NCBI GenBank assembly: GCA_900316205.1
Contig: ONBX01000015.1
Coordinates: forward strand, 1 to 61,779
DNA: 61,779 nt
From: an uncultured Eubacteriales bacterium
GTDB lineage: Bacteria; Bacillota; Clostridia; Oscillospirales; Oscillospiraceae
Direction: 5' to 3'
The position numbers were made by a program, and so were the translations under genes. The notes under the pieces are model-generated. The model was not told the DNA's origin and ran no database searches. It saw nothing but the letters and a program-made list of their open reading frames with translations. Of the stretch, positions 35,054-42,425 are shown piece by piece (position 1 is the first letter of the stretch; each line of letters begins with the position of its first letter).

Positions 35054-35073
35054 ACGGCTTCGAAAGAAGCCGT
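35054..35073. terminator. Terminator with GAAA loop
   Basis: An 8-bp stem ACGGCTTC/GAAGCCGT, GAAA loop, A-run before and seven T after. Serves the membrane protein gene and probably the converging HAD gene. Confidence 0.88.
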
Positions 35074-35106
35074 TTTTTTATCCGTTGTTATTGTTATCCG
35101 TATATA

Positions 35107-35670
35107 TCAGGTTTCAGGCCAGGGACTCAGCACTCCTTTTTTCACAAGCCAGGCGTGATCTGCCAGCTTCGCCAGCGGAGTATCAGACTGAGAATCGGAA
35201 TAGAAATTCTCAATATGCCCGTCCGGAACCTCCAGGCGGAAGCGGCGGACCTTTTCCTCGTCATGGCAGTTGAGACCGTGGATCTTCCCGGTATAGGGAT
35301 TCATGGGCGTGGCAATAAGGGATACGCCAAGCTCCTCGCAAATAGGCCGCAGCAGGAAATCCGGAGAAGCGGAAACGATCAGATCATCGCTGCGCTTTTG
35401 TTCCAGATACCAGGACTCCAGATTTTGCCGATGCTCAGCCCAGAACTCCGAGACGATGCGCTCCACGTCGTCCAGTCTTGGAAGGAAGGAAAAGGCCTGC
35501 TCTTTGAGTTCCTTCGTCTCCGCCTTTCGACGGAGAGCCTGGATGCCGGTGGCAGTCACTCCGGGAAGGCAGTGAAGCACAGCCCGCGGATAATGCCGCA
35601 GACAGTACATCACAAAGCAATAGGAGCTGTCCGGCTGGAAGATGGTCTGATCAAAATCGTAGACATTCAT
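35107..35670 (-). CDS. HAD-IB family phosphatase
   Basis: A 187-residue haloacid dehalogenase-type phosphatase of the SerB-like IB group. The catalytic DFDQT (residues 5-9) has both Asp; motif II is SASP near 100; motif III/IV is FYSDSQSDTPL near 155. Members act on phosphoserine, phosphocholine, nucleotides or lipids; the substrate here is open. GAGGGATCCTGCTT precedes the ATG. It lies 19 bp after the P-type ATPase homologue and is probably in the same operon. Confidence 0.88.
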   Translation of the reverse strand: MNVYDFDQTIFQPDSSYCFVMYCLRHYPRAVLHCLPGVTATGIQALRRKAETKELKEQAFSFLPRLDDVERIVSEFWAEHRQNLESWYLEQKRSDDLIVSASPDFLLRPICEELGVSLIATPMNPYTGKIHGLNCHDEEKVRRFRLEVPDGHIENFYSDSQSDTPLAKLADHAWLVKKGVLSPWPET

Positions 35671-35689
35671 AAGCAGGATCCCTCGCAGT

Positions 35690-37660
35690 TTATTTGAGTC
35701 CGAAGCTGCGCAGGCTGTTGATCATGGAAAGCGCCGTGGAGACAGTCCCCAGGAAAGCAGCCACAGGAATGGAGATTGAGCCAAAGAGGGCAAGGATCAG
35801 GACAAGACACTTCACAGCCGACAGCAGCCCCAGGTTCTCCCAAAGGATCAGGCGCATACCGCGGGCGATGCGCATGGAAACAGGCAGCTTTTCGATGTCC
35901 CGGTCCAGCAGCAGGATGTCAGCCGCATCCGCCTCGTCCCAGGCATGCAGAGCATCCAGCGCAAGACCCACGTCCGCCGCCTCCAGCATGGGGACGTCAT
36001 TGACTCCATCTCCCACGAAGCCCACACTGGTCCCTTTGCCTTTGCCGGAGATCAGATAGCGGATGGCGGAGACCTTGGCGTCAGGCGTCAGTTCCGTGCG
36101 AAGCAGGTCAAAGCCCAGGGAAGAAGCAAGGGGGCGAGAGGAAGAAAGCACATCCCCCGTCAGCATCACAAGCTGCTGAACGCCCTGACTTCTCAGTTCC
36201 TCCAGCGCATCAAAGGCGCCTTCTCTGGTCTTGTCGGTGACCAGGATATGGCCCCAATAGCGGTTTTCCACCGCCACATGGATGGCAGAACCGGCCCGGG
36301 AGGGCACGGTATAACGAATGCCGTGCTCCTGGAGCAAATAGGCGTTGCCCACATAGACATGCCGCCCTTCGATGAAGGCGCTGACGCCCCGGCCGGGGAT
36401 CTCCTCCACCTCCAGCACGCTCTCCGCAACATCAGGCGTCCAGTTGGCAGCCAGTTTCAGAAGCTGGGCAATGGGATGGCGGGAATAGCTCTCAGCCGCA
36501 GCGGCGATGGCCAGAAGATCCTCCGCGCCGCAGCCGTTGGGAAATACACCTGTAATTTCAAATCGACCGCCGGTAATGGTGCCGGTCTTGCCGAAAACCA
36601 TCGTTTTTGTCTGAGCCAGGATCTCCAGGCAATCGTGTCCCTTGCTGAGGATGCCGTTGAAGATCCCGCTCATCTCACCGCCCAGGCAGGCCAGAGAGAC
36701 GGAGATCATCAGCGCGCTGGGAGAAGCCGCCAGCAGGAAAATCACCGCGCGCCGAAGATTCGGCAGCCACTGGCCGGTGATCACAGAAGGCACAAGCAGA
36801 AGCAGCAGAGCAAGCACGCCCACGACCGGTGCGAACCAGGTGCAGATCCGGTCGGAAAGCCGCTCCTGGGTGGTCTCATACCGGGCGGCATCCTGCACAT
36901 CGCGCAAAAGGCTGGCCGCAGCGGACTCGCCGAAAGGCTTTGTCACCTGCACATCGATGACGGCGCCATGGTTGACGCTGCCGGAGAAGACCCGATCCCC
37001 GACGCCGCAGGTATGGACGGTGCTGTTCCCGGTCAGGATCGAAAGATCCAATTCCGTCACACCGGATACGATGGTCCCGTCCAGCGGGACGACTTCCCCG
37101 ATCCCGACGCGGACGATCTGCCCGGGATCGACGGTCTCGGGCATGACCTCGGCGGTCTTGTCTCCGATCAGAAGCTTTGCCTTTTCCGGCAGCTTATCCC
37201 GCATCAGGTCAAAGGCAGCGTCCGCTCTGGCCAGGGCATAGGACTCGAAGACCTGGGCAAGTCTGTAAAGGATCGCCGCGATGGCGGCGCCGGCTTCCTC
37301 ACCGATGCAAAAGCCGCCTATGATACCGAGCAGGACCAGAACATCCTCCTCCGGCAGCTTTCTGTTCAGTGCATCCTGCAGGATCTGAAGGATTCGGGGC
37401 AGGAAGGCAAAAAACGCCGCAAGGGCATAGATCAGCACAGAGACCGCATGCGGAACCGGCAGCAGGATGCCCGCCATAAAGAGCAGCGTTGCCGCTATGA
37501 CGAGAAACATCTCCTGCACGGAGAACACGCGGTTGTAGCGTTTGGGTTTATAATGGATCTTCTCCCGCTTGAAGAGCTTTGGAAGCTCCGGAACGCGGAA
37601 GGAGGGCAGCTGTATCTTGAACTTGTTTTTATGTTCGGAAGGCGCAAAGTGCCTGGCCAT
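35690..37660 (-). CDS. P-type ATPase homologue lacking catalytic residues
   Basis: A 656-residue protein with the full architecture of P1B metal pumps: a basic N-terminus, membrane pairs, actuator domain, phosphorylation and nucleotide domains, and a C-terminal membrane pair. The phosphorylated Asp of DKTGT is Gly here: the codon at 36592-36590 is GGC, giving FGKTGT with G357. The actuator TGES is TGNS (N212). The metal-binding CPC of the pore is SPS (313-315). The nucleotide-domain SRHPIAQ and hinge GDGVNDVP remain. Three lost motifs argue against a working pump, but the frame is intact. The start is the ATG at 37660, not the GTG at 37669, from the GGGG ribosome binding site. A regulatory or scaffold role is inference. 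Confidence 0.88.
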   Translation of the reverse strand: MARHFAPSEHKNKFKIQLPSFRVPELPKLFKREKIHYKPKRYNRVFSVQEMFLVIAATLLFMAGILLPVPHAVSVLIYALAAFFAFLPRILQILQDALNRKLPEEDVLVLLGIIGGFCIGEEAGAAIAAILYRLAQVFESYALARADAAFDLMRDKLPEKAKLLIGDKTAEVMPETVDPGQIVRVGIGEVVPLDGTIVSGVTELDLSILTGNSTVHTCGVGDRVFSGSVNHGAVIDVQVTKPFGESAAASLLRDVQDAARYETTQERLSDRICTWFAPVVGVLALLLLLVPSVITGQWLPNLRRAVIFLLAASPSALMISVSLACLGGEMSGIFNGILSKGHDCLEILAQTKTMVFGKTGTITGGRFEITGVFPNGCGAEDLLAIAAAAESYSRHPIAQLLKLAANWTPDVAESVLEVEEIPGRGVSAFIEGRHVYVGNAYLLQEHGIRYTVPSRAGSAIHVAVENRYWGHILVTDKTREGAFDALEELRSQGVQQLVMLTGDVLSSSRPLASSLGFDLLRTELTPDAKVSAIRYLISGKGKGTSVGFVGDGVNDVPMLEAADVGLALDALHAWDEADAADILLLDRDIEKLPVSMRIARGMRLILWENLGLLSAVKCLVLILALFGSISIPVAAFLGTVSTALSMINSLRSFGLK

Positions 37661-37701
37661 ATTCTTCACCCCTATTTTGGGCTTCTCTCTTCATACGGGA
37701 T

Positions 37702-37730
37702 ATTGTACTCTTATTTTGCCCGCAGGTAAA
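37702..37730 (-). promoter_or_regulatory. Candidate SigA promoter of the P-type ATPase homologue
   Basis: TTTACC (37725-37730), 17-bp spacer and TACAAT (37702-37707) on the minus strand, about 40 bp before the start. Confidence 0.55.
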
Positions 37731-37857
37731 GACATAATTTGCAGTATTTTCTCGATTTTCACCTTCACGACCACAAAATATAGCGTTTCTCCCGTTCTGT
37801 TCTCGTTTCAGCTGCGCCTTTTGACCTCAATATCCATCTTTTTCTTGTGCCGACTTT

Positions 37858-37889
37858 GCATATCTTTCGGTTCTCCGCAAAAGATATGC
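37858..37889 (+). other. Inverted repeat ahead of the SASP gene
   Basis: GCATATCTTT (37858-37867) and AAAGATATGC (37880-37889) form a perfect 10-bp inverted repeat with a 12-nt gap, 40 bp before the SASP start. GCATA could be a forespore SigG -35 box, but I see no matching -10 at the right distance. Apart from this and the promoter of the ATPase homologue, the 260-bp interval shows nothing more. Confidence 0.4.
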
Positions 37890-37929
37890 ACGGGCAAAAA
37901 CCCAAATTGATCGGAAGGAGATGCAACAC

Positions 37930-38130
37930 ATGTCTACCAATTCCAGCAATCATCTTGTGAACCCCGCTGCCCGCGAGGCCATGGACAAGTTCAAGATGGA
38001 AGCCGCTTCTGAGGTTGGCGTCAACCTGAAGAACGGTTACAACGGCGAGCTCACCAGCCGCCAGGCCGGTTCCGTCGGCGGCCAGATGGTCAAGAAGATG
38101 ATCGAGGCCTATGAGAACGGCATGAAGTAA
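37930..38130 (+). CDS. Small acid-soluble spore protein, alpha/beta type
   Basis: A 66-residue SASP that coats and protects spore DNA. It has ASEVGVNLKNGYNG, the region cut by the germination protease, and the conserved GSVGGQMVKKMIEAYE C-terminus. The N-terminus is Asn/Ser rich, as usual. The start is the ATG at 37930, 9 nt behind GGAAGGAG; an ATG at 37921 abuts the ribosome binding site. Expression in the forespore is known for the family. Confidence 0.95.
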   Translation: MSTNSSNHLVNPAAREAMDKFKMEAASEVGVNLKNGYNGELTSRQAGSVGGQMVKKMIEAYENGMK

Positions 38131-38149
38131 GCTTCGGCTTGCAAAAAAG

Positions 38150-38180
38150 ATTGCAGGAAAGATTTTATCTCTCCTGCAAT
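38150..38180. terminator. Terminator between SASP and YolD-like genes
   Basis: Arms ATTGCAGGA and TCCTGCAAT with a 13-nt loop; A-run before, six T after. Confidence 0.75.
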
Positions 38181-38183
38181 TTT

Positions 38184-38660
38184 TTATACTTCCGTGTCAA
38201 GTCCGTCTGTGATCGGGCCGCGAACAGAAAGAATACGAGCAATGTCCAAGGTGGCATAGAGACCGCCTCTCCCCTCCCGTCGGTTCAGGATGATCTTCTG
38301 TTCTGCCAGGTCGATCCGGCGGACGCTTTCCTTGATCTGACGATAACTTCCACCTGTTTTGCGCTCGTCCGGCACAAAGACCGTGAAACATACCTCCGGT
38401 TGTTCCCCCGCCTCAATGGCTTCGCCGATCCGCTGCAGCTTCCGGTTCAGCAGTTCCCTGGCGTTTTCATCCAACTCCGTCTCCTCCTCTGTGACGCGCT
38501 CCTCCTCATCGATCATATCAAAGAAGCCAGCCAGAGCGTCATAGGCGGAAAACTGGGCCGCCCGGTCCGGCAGCGGCATGTGGGCCCGCTTTTCGGACTG
38601 ATGATGGGGGTGGTGCAGAATATCCGCGTATACGATCCGGGGATCCTCCGAGGGCTCCAT
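38184..38660 (-). CDS. YolD-like protein of the SOS operon
   Basis: A 158-residue protein with the pattern seen beside Y-family polymerases in Clostridia: HPHHQSEKRAHMPLPDRAAQFSAYDAL at the N-terminus, an acidic helix, and a C-terminal beta part (VCFTVFVPDERKTGGSYRQI). YolD-like proteins are thought to act with UmuC-type polymerases. The ATG follows AAAGGGGGAGCGCGGAT. It is the fourth gene of the lexA operon, 18 bp after the polymerase. Confidence 0.8.
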   Translation of the reverse strand: MEPSEDPRIVYADILHHPHHQSEKRAHMPLPDRAAQFSAYDALAGFFDMIDEEERVTEEETELDENARELLNRKLQRIGEAIEAGEQPEVCFTVFVPDERKTGGSYRQIKESVRRIDLAEQKIILNRREGRGGLYATLDIARILSVRGPITDGLDTEV

Positions 38661-38678
38661 ATCCGCGCTCCCCCTTTC

Positions 38679-40262
38679 TCACTCGCCTGAGCGGTGGCCG
38701 CCGATCTGGGCGTTTCGCTCGATGGTGGTGCCGCCCTCCAGGAAGTTCATTCCCTTCAGCACGGCGTTCTTGCCGTATTTCTGCTGGATCAGCAGGGTCG
38801 CCTGCTGCATCCTCCGTTCCTTTTCGTCCGCAGCCTGCTCCTCCGCCCGCTGTTTTTCCAGTGCCTCATAATCGGTGAAGAGGTCCAGCTGCTCCGGCCC
38901 CTCCTGCGGCGCGTCCTTTTCCGGCAGGACCGCGGCCGCGATATTCACTCTCCGGATCAGCAGATCCGGGTCCACCGTCCGGTCGAAGATCTCCAGCATC
39001 GTCTTCATGATCCGCCGGGTGCTGTTGGTATAGCGGTCCAGATTTCCGGTACCGTGGGCGTGCTGAGGACTGGGGCGGCCGTAATAGTCCAGGCCCACCT
39101 TCCCCGCATAGCGTTTGCCCGTGGTTTTGACGGCGTAGACCGTGTCGGTCAGGCCTCTTCCCGGGATCAGCACCTGCAGGCTCTCCCGGTCATAGCCGAT
39201 GCTGAGCTCAACCTTCTTTGTGACAAGGCCCTGCCGCACCAGGTCCAGGGTCAGAAGCTCCGTCATCTCCTGTACGATGAGCCGCCCCTTTTCCCAGGTA
39301 TAGGGCTCCTTCAGCACCTGACCGGAGCTGAGAGAATTGGACTGGGGCTTATACTGCTTGATCAGCGGGATCGTGGTGGGCTCCCAGCCCCAGGCGTGGT
39401 CGATGAGCAGCTCGGCATTGATCCCCATCGCCGCGTAGAGCGCGTCCTCGTTCGTTTCGCTGAGCCGGGCCACATCTCCCATGGTGTAGCAGCTCAGCTT
39501 CTCCAGCCGCCTTGCCGTGCCTCTTCCCACCCGCCAGAAGTCTGTGATGGGCTTGTGGCACCACAAAAGCTCCCGGTATCGCTGCTCGGTCAGCTCCGCG
39601 ATGCGCACCCCGTCCTTGTCCGCGGGAACGTGCTTTGCCACGATGTCCATGGCCACCTTGGCAAGATAGAGATTGGTCCCGATGCCGGCTGTGGCGGTGA
39701 CGCCGGTGGTATAGAGCACCTCCCGGATCATGGTCATGGCAAGCTCTCTCGCGCTCATCCGATGGGTCTTCAGATAGCGGGTGGCGTCGGCAAAGATCTC
39801 GTCGATGGAATAGACCACGATGTCCTCGGGTGAGATATATTTGGTGTAAATAGAGAAGATTTTGGCGCTGTACTGCTCATAGAGCTTCATTCTGGGCGGC
39901 GCCACGAAATAGCCAAGCTCCAGAGAGGGATCTTCCTCCAGGGCTTTGGCGTCAAAGGAACTGGTGACGAAGCCATAGTTTCCGTTTTCGTCCCGCTGGG
40001 CTTTCCCCTCCCGGATGGCCCGGGCCAGACGCTCGGCGTTCACTTCCTTCACCCGCTGGACCACTTCAAAGAGCCTTGCTCTGCCGGAGATGCCGTGGGC
40101 TTTGAGGGAGGGCGTCACCGCAAGGCAGATGGTCTTCTCCGTCCGGCTGGGATCCGCCACCACCAGGTTGGTGCGAAGCGGGTCAAACTTCCGCTCCACG
40201 CACTCCACGCTGGCGTAGAAGGACTTCAAGTCGATGGCAATATAGATGTGGTCTCCTTCCGT
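38679..40262 (-). CDS. Y-family DNA polymerase (UmuC/DinB type) with apparent ACG start
   Basis: A translesion polymerase of about 527 residues. The active site includes AIDLKSFYASVEC and the paired acidic residues in YSIDEIFAD; the palm, thumb and little-finger domains follow, with a Glu/Gln-rich tail. The conserved N-terminus (HIYIAIDLKSFY) lies upstream of the first standard start codon, a TTG at 40229 that would cut the catalytic Asp away. From the stop at 40296 to this TTG no ATG, GTG or TTG is in frame. An ACG at 40262 sits 9 nt behind AAGGAGG, exactly where an ATG is expected, so I start there. Either ACG is used or the gene carries a start mutation. Confidence 0.85.
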   Translation of the reverse strand, partial: TEGDHIYIAIDLKSFYASVECVERKFDPLRTNLVVADPSRTEKTICLAVTPSLKAHGISGRARLFEVVQRVKEVNAERLARAIREGKAQRDENGNYGFVTSSFDAKALEEDPSLELGYFVAPPRMKLYEQYSAKIFSIYTKYISPEDIVVYSIDEIFADATRYLKTHRMSARELAMTMIREVLYTTGVTATAGIGTNLYLAKVAMDIVAKHVPADKDGVRIAELTEQRYRELLWCHKPITDFWRVGRGTARRLEKLSCYTMGDVARLSETNEDALYAAMGINAELLIDHAWGWEPTTIPLIKQYKPQSNSLSSGQVLKEPYTWEKGRLIVQEMTELLTLDLVRQGLVTKKVELSIGYDRESLQVLIPGRGLTDTVYAVKTTGKRYAGKVGLDYYGRPSPQHAHGTGNLDRYTNSTRRIMKTMLEIFDRTVDPDLLIRRVNIAAAVLPEKDAPQEGPEQLDLFTDYEALEKQRAEEQAADEKERRMQQATLLIQQKYGKNAVLKGMNFLEGGTTIERNAQIGGHRSGE

Positions 40263-40295
40263 GGCTTCTCCCCTCCTTTCGGTACACGCCTTGCT

Positions 40296-40586
40296 TTACA
40301 TGGCGGCGCACTCCACCCACCAGCGGCCCAGGCGGCTGCCGAACATAGTGCTGGTGCGCTCAAAGAACAGATACTTTTCTTCTCCGTGGATGATCACGGT
40401 GTAACAATCCCCGATGCGGCCCTGCTCCATGGTGGAGGCGGGGCGAAAGTCCCGGATGGCGTCGATCTTGAAGCTGCGTCCGTCCTCCCAGATGATGGCC
40501 TTGGGGGTCACGGCGCCGGTGGCGTCAAAATCGGAGTTGACCTTTACATAGACCTTACGCGGCGGTACTTTATGCGCTGTTTTCAT
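40296..40586 (-). CDS. Conserved small protein of the lexA-polymerase cassette
   Basis: A 96-residue protein from the ATG at 40586 (MKTAHKVPPRKVYV), behind GGAGGGAAGC. It is rich in beta strands, with IIWEDGRSFKIDAI and YTVIIHGEEKYLFFE, and ends in RWWVECAAM. I know similar proteins from LexA/UmuC cassettes of Clostridia, but the function is unknown; a resemblance to DUF6504 proteins near DinB in other phyla is possible but not shown. It lies between lexA and the polymerase gene. Confidence 0.78.
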   Translation of the reverse strand: MKTAHKVPPRKVYVKVNSDFDATGAVTPKAIIWEDGRSFKIDAIRDFRPASTMEQGRIGDCYTVIIHGEEKYLFFERTSTMFGSRLGRWWVECAAM

Positions 40587-40597
40587 GCTTCCCTCCA

Positions 40598-41239
40598 TCA
40601 GTCTCCGGGAAAGCTCCCGTCTCCCCCTTCAAAGCTGTGGTAGACGCCGATGGCCACGCCCTGGATCTCCAGCTCGTTCACAATGATGTCCGGATAAGCT
40701 TCCCGATCCGGATTGCAGGAGCGCAGGATGAAGCGCTGCTCTCTCTCATCCATCAGCAGCTTTTTCAGGTTGTTCTTCCCATCCGAAAGGGCAATGACCA
40801 GATCCCCCGGCCGGGCAGTCTTCTGCCGGCGTACGATCACATAGTCCCCGGGATGGACGCCAACGCCGATCATGCTCTCCCCCTTGGCGATGAGGGCAAA
40901 GCACTCTCCCTTGCCCACCATGCACTCCGGCATATGGATATACTCGATAAAGCGTTCTTCCTCCTCCTGCCCGGGACCGCAGGCCACCGTGCCCAACACC
41001 CGCAGGATGCGCTTGGGACTCACATGATCCAGATCCTCGGTCCGGGCGCTGCGGCGCTGCCCCTCATAGAGAAAGTCCCCGCTCTCCTTCCACTCTACCA
41101 GATAGCGGTGAACAGAGCCTGCCGGGATCCCCGTTCCCTTTACGATGTCCCGTTCGCTGGGCAGCCGGTCATGCTGCAGATAATACTGCCGCAGGAACTC
41201 TGCGATCTGCTCCTTCCGGGAGCTCAGACTGGCACGCAT
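40598..41239 (-). CDS. lexA: LexA repressor
   Basis: The SOS repressor: an N-terminal winged helix (about 1-65, SRKEQIAEFLRQYY) and a C-terminal S24 peptidase domain. The catalytic Ser is in KGESMIG and the Lys in NNLKKLLMDE. The self-cleavage site reads TVACGPG, so the bond is Cys-Gly as in UmuD rather than the usual Ala-Gly of LexA. The start is the ATG at 41239 behind AAAAGGGG; a GTG three codons earlier abuts the ribosome binding site. It probably represses itself and the three genes downstream. Confidence 0.93.
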   Translation of the reverse strand: MRASLSSRKEQIAEFLRQYYLQHDRLPSERDIVKGTGIPAGSVHRYLVEWKESGDFLYEGQRRSARTEDLDHVSPKRILRVLGTVACGPGQEEEERFIEYIHMPECMVGKGECFALIAKGESMIGVGVHPGDYVIVRRQKTARPGDLVIALSDGKNNLKKLLMDEREQRFILRSCNPDREAYPDIIVNELEIQGVAIGVYHSFEGGDGSFPGD

Positions 41240-41263
41240 CTCCAACACCCCTTTTCAGTATTT

Positions 41264-41278
41264 GGAGCTATTCGCTCC
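41264..41278. promoter_or_regulatory. Palindromic operator downstream of the lexA promoter
   Basis: GGAGC-TATTC-GCTCC, a perfect 5-bp dyad with 5-bp gap, at about +14 to +30 of the lexA transcript. It is probably a LexA site. It differs from the known Firmicutes box of the GAAC-N4-GTTC type. Confidence 0.6.
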
Positions 41279-41292
41279 ATTCTTACAGTCTC

Positions 41293-41321
41293 ATCATACT
41301 CCACGGTCCTGGCTTTGTCAA
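41293..41321 (-). promoter_or_regulatory. SigA promoter of the lexA operon
   Basis: TTGACA (41316-41321), 17-bp spacer and TATGAT (41293-41298) on the minus strand, bracketed by the two GGAGC palindromes. Confidence 0.85.
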
Positions 41322-41329
41322 GCAGAATT

Positions 41330-41344
41330 GGAGCGTTTTGCTCA
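41330..41344. promoter_or_regulatory. Second palindromic operator beside the lexA -35 box
   Basis: GGAGC-GTTTT-GCTCA, one mismatch from the dyad at 41264, 9 bp upstream of the lexA -35 box. The same half-site and spacing suggest the same repressor binds both. Confidence 0.5.
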
Positions 41345-41378
41345 TCTTTATCTGTGGAAAGAAAATCGCGTCCCCATC

Positions 41379-41407
41379 TTGTTTCCCGGCGGGAAAGGCA
41401 TTATAAT
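41379..41407 (+). promoter_or_regulatory. SigA promoter of moaA-mogA
   Basis: TTGTTT (41379-41384), 17-bp spacer and a perfect TATAAT (41402-41407), 53 bp before moaA. Confidence 0.75.
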
Positions 41408-41459
41408 GGTTCAAAAAGCGAAAGTACACCGCAAACTAGGGCCGAAGGAGGCAAAGCCT

Positions 41460-42413
41460 ATGATCGATCGCTACGGAAGGGAGATCCGCTATCTCCGTCT
41501 CTCAGTGACGGAGCTGTGCAATCTCCGCTGCCGCTACTGCATGCCGGAGGACGGCGTGTGCAAAAAGCGGCATGAGGAAATGCTTACCCAGGAGGAAATG
41601 CTTTCCGCCATCCGGGCGGCGGCCTCTCTGGGCATTAAAAAGCTGCGCCTCACCGGCGGCGAGCCTCTGGTCAAGCCCAATATCGTAAGCCTCTGCCGGG
41701 GCGCTGCCCAGACTCCCGGCATCCGGGAGGTCTGTCTCACCACCAACGGAACGCTCCTGCCCGTTCTGGCGAAGGAGCTGCGGGAGGCGGGCGTGGATCG
41801 GCTGAACATCAGCCTGGATACTCTGGATGCCGAGAAGTATCACTATATCACCCGGCGCGGAAAGCTGGAGGAGGCTCTGCGGGGCATTGAGGCGGCTCTG
41901 TCGGCGGGCTTTGAAAAGATCAAGCTGAACACCGTATTGATCGGCGGCTTCAACGACGGGGAGATCCGCGCTCTGGCGGAGCTGACGAAAGCCTATCCCA
42001 TAGATCTGCGCTTCATTGAGCTGATGCCCATGTACGACAGCGGCGATTTCGGTCCCGAGGCCTTCATCCCCTACACCGTTGTGACCGACACCCTGCCGGA
42101 GCTGGAGCCCCTGCCGGCGGATGGCAGTGTTGCCAAACTCTATCGGCTCCCCGGCGCCAAAGGTCGGGTGGGCCTTATCAGTCCGGTCAGCGCCCACTTC
42201 TGCGCAAGCTGCAACCGGATCCGCATCACGGCGGACGGAAAGATCAAGCCCTGCCTCCACTCCCCGGACGAGCTGAGCATCAAGGGGCTTACAGAGGAAG
42301 AAATGGTGCAGATGCTGCGCCGGGCCATCCTGGAAAAGCCCAAGTGGCACGGAGAGCTCTCTTACAAAGAGCGCAGCCACGCCAACCGCAACATGAACCA
42401 GATCGGCGGATAA
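41460..42413 (+). CDS. moaA: GTP 3',8-cyclase MoaA
   Basis: A radical SAM enzyme that starts molybdenum cofactor synthesis by converting GTP to 3',8-cyclo-GTP. The 317-residue protein has the SAM cluster motif CNLRCRYC (Cys 20, 24, 27), LTGGEPL, and the second cluster CASCNR plus the Cys in IKPCL. It ends in the Gly-Gly (QIGG) needed for activity. The ATG at 41460 follows GAAGGAGG. mogA is next; moaC and moeA are not in the window. Confidence 0.95.
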   Translation: MIDRYGREIRYLRLSVTELCNLRCRYCMPEDGVCKKRHEEMLTQEEMLSAIRAAASLGIKKLRLTGGEPLVKPNIVSLCRGAAQTPGIREVCLTTNGTLLPVLAKELREAGVDRLNISLDTLDAEKYHYITRRGKLEEALRGIEAALSAGFEKIKLNTVLIGGFNDGEIRALAELTKAYPIDLRFIELMPMYDSGDFGPEAFIPYTVVTDTLPELEPLPADGSVAKLYRLPGAKGRVGLISPVSAHFCASCNRIRITADGKIKPCLHSPDELSIKGLTEEEMVQMLRRAILEKPKWHGELSYKERSHANRNMNQIGG

Positions 42414-42425
42414 GGAGGAACGCAC

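Noticed and set aside
35690-37660. Annotation as an active heavy-metal exporter
   Set aside because: The phosphorylated Asp, the TGE Glu and the CPC metal site are all absent.
37858-37889. SigG promoter for the SASP gene from GCATA
   Set aside because: No CATNNTA-type -10 box at 17-18 bp spacing; kept only as an inverted repeat.
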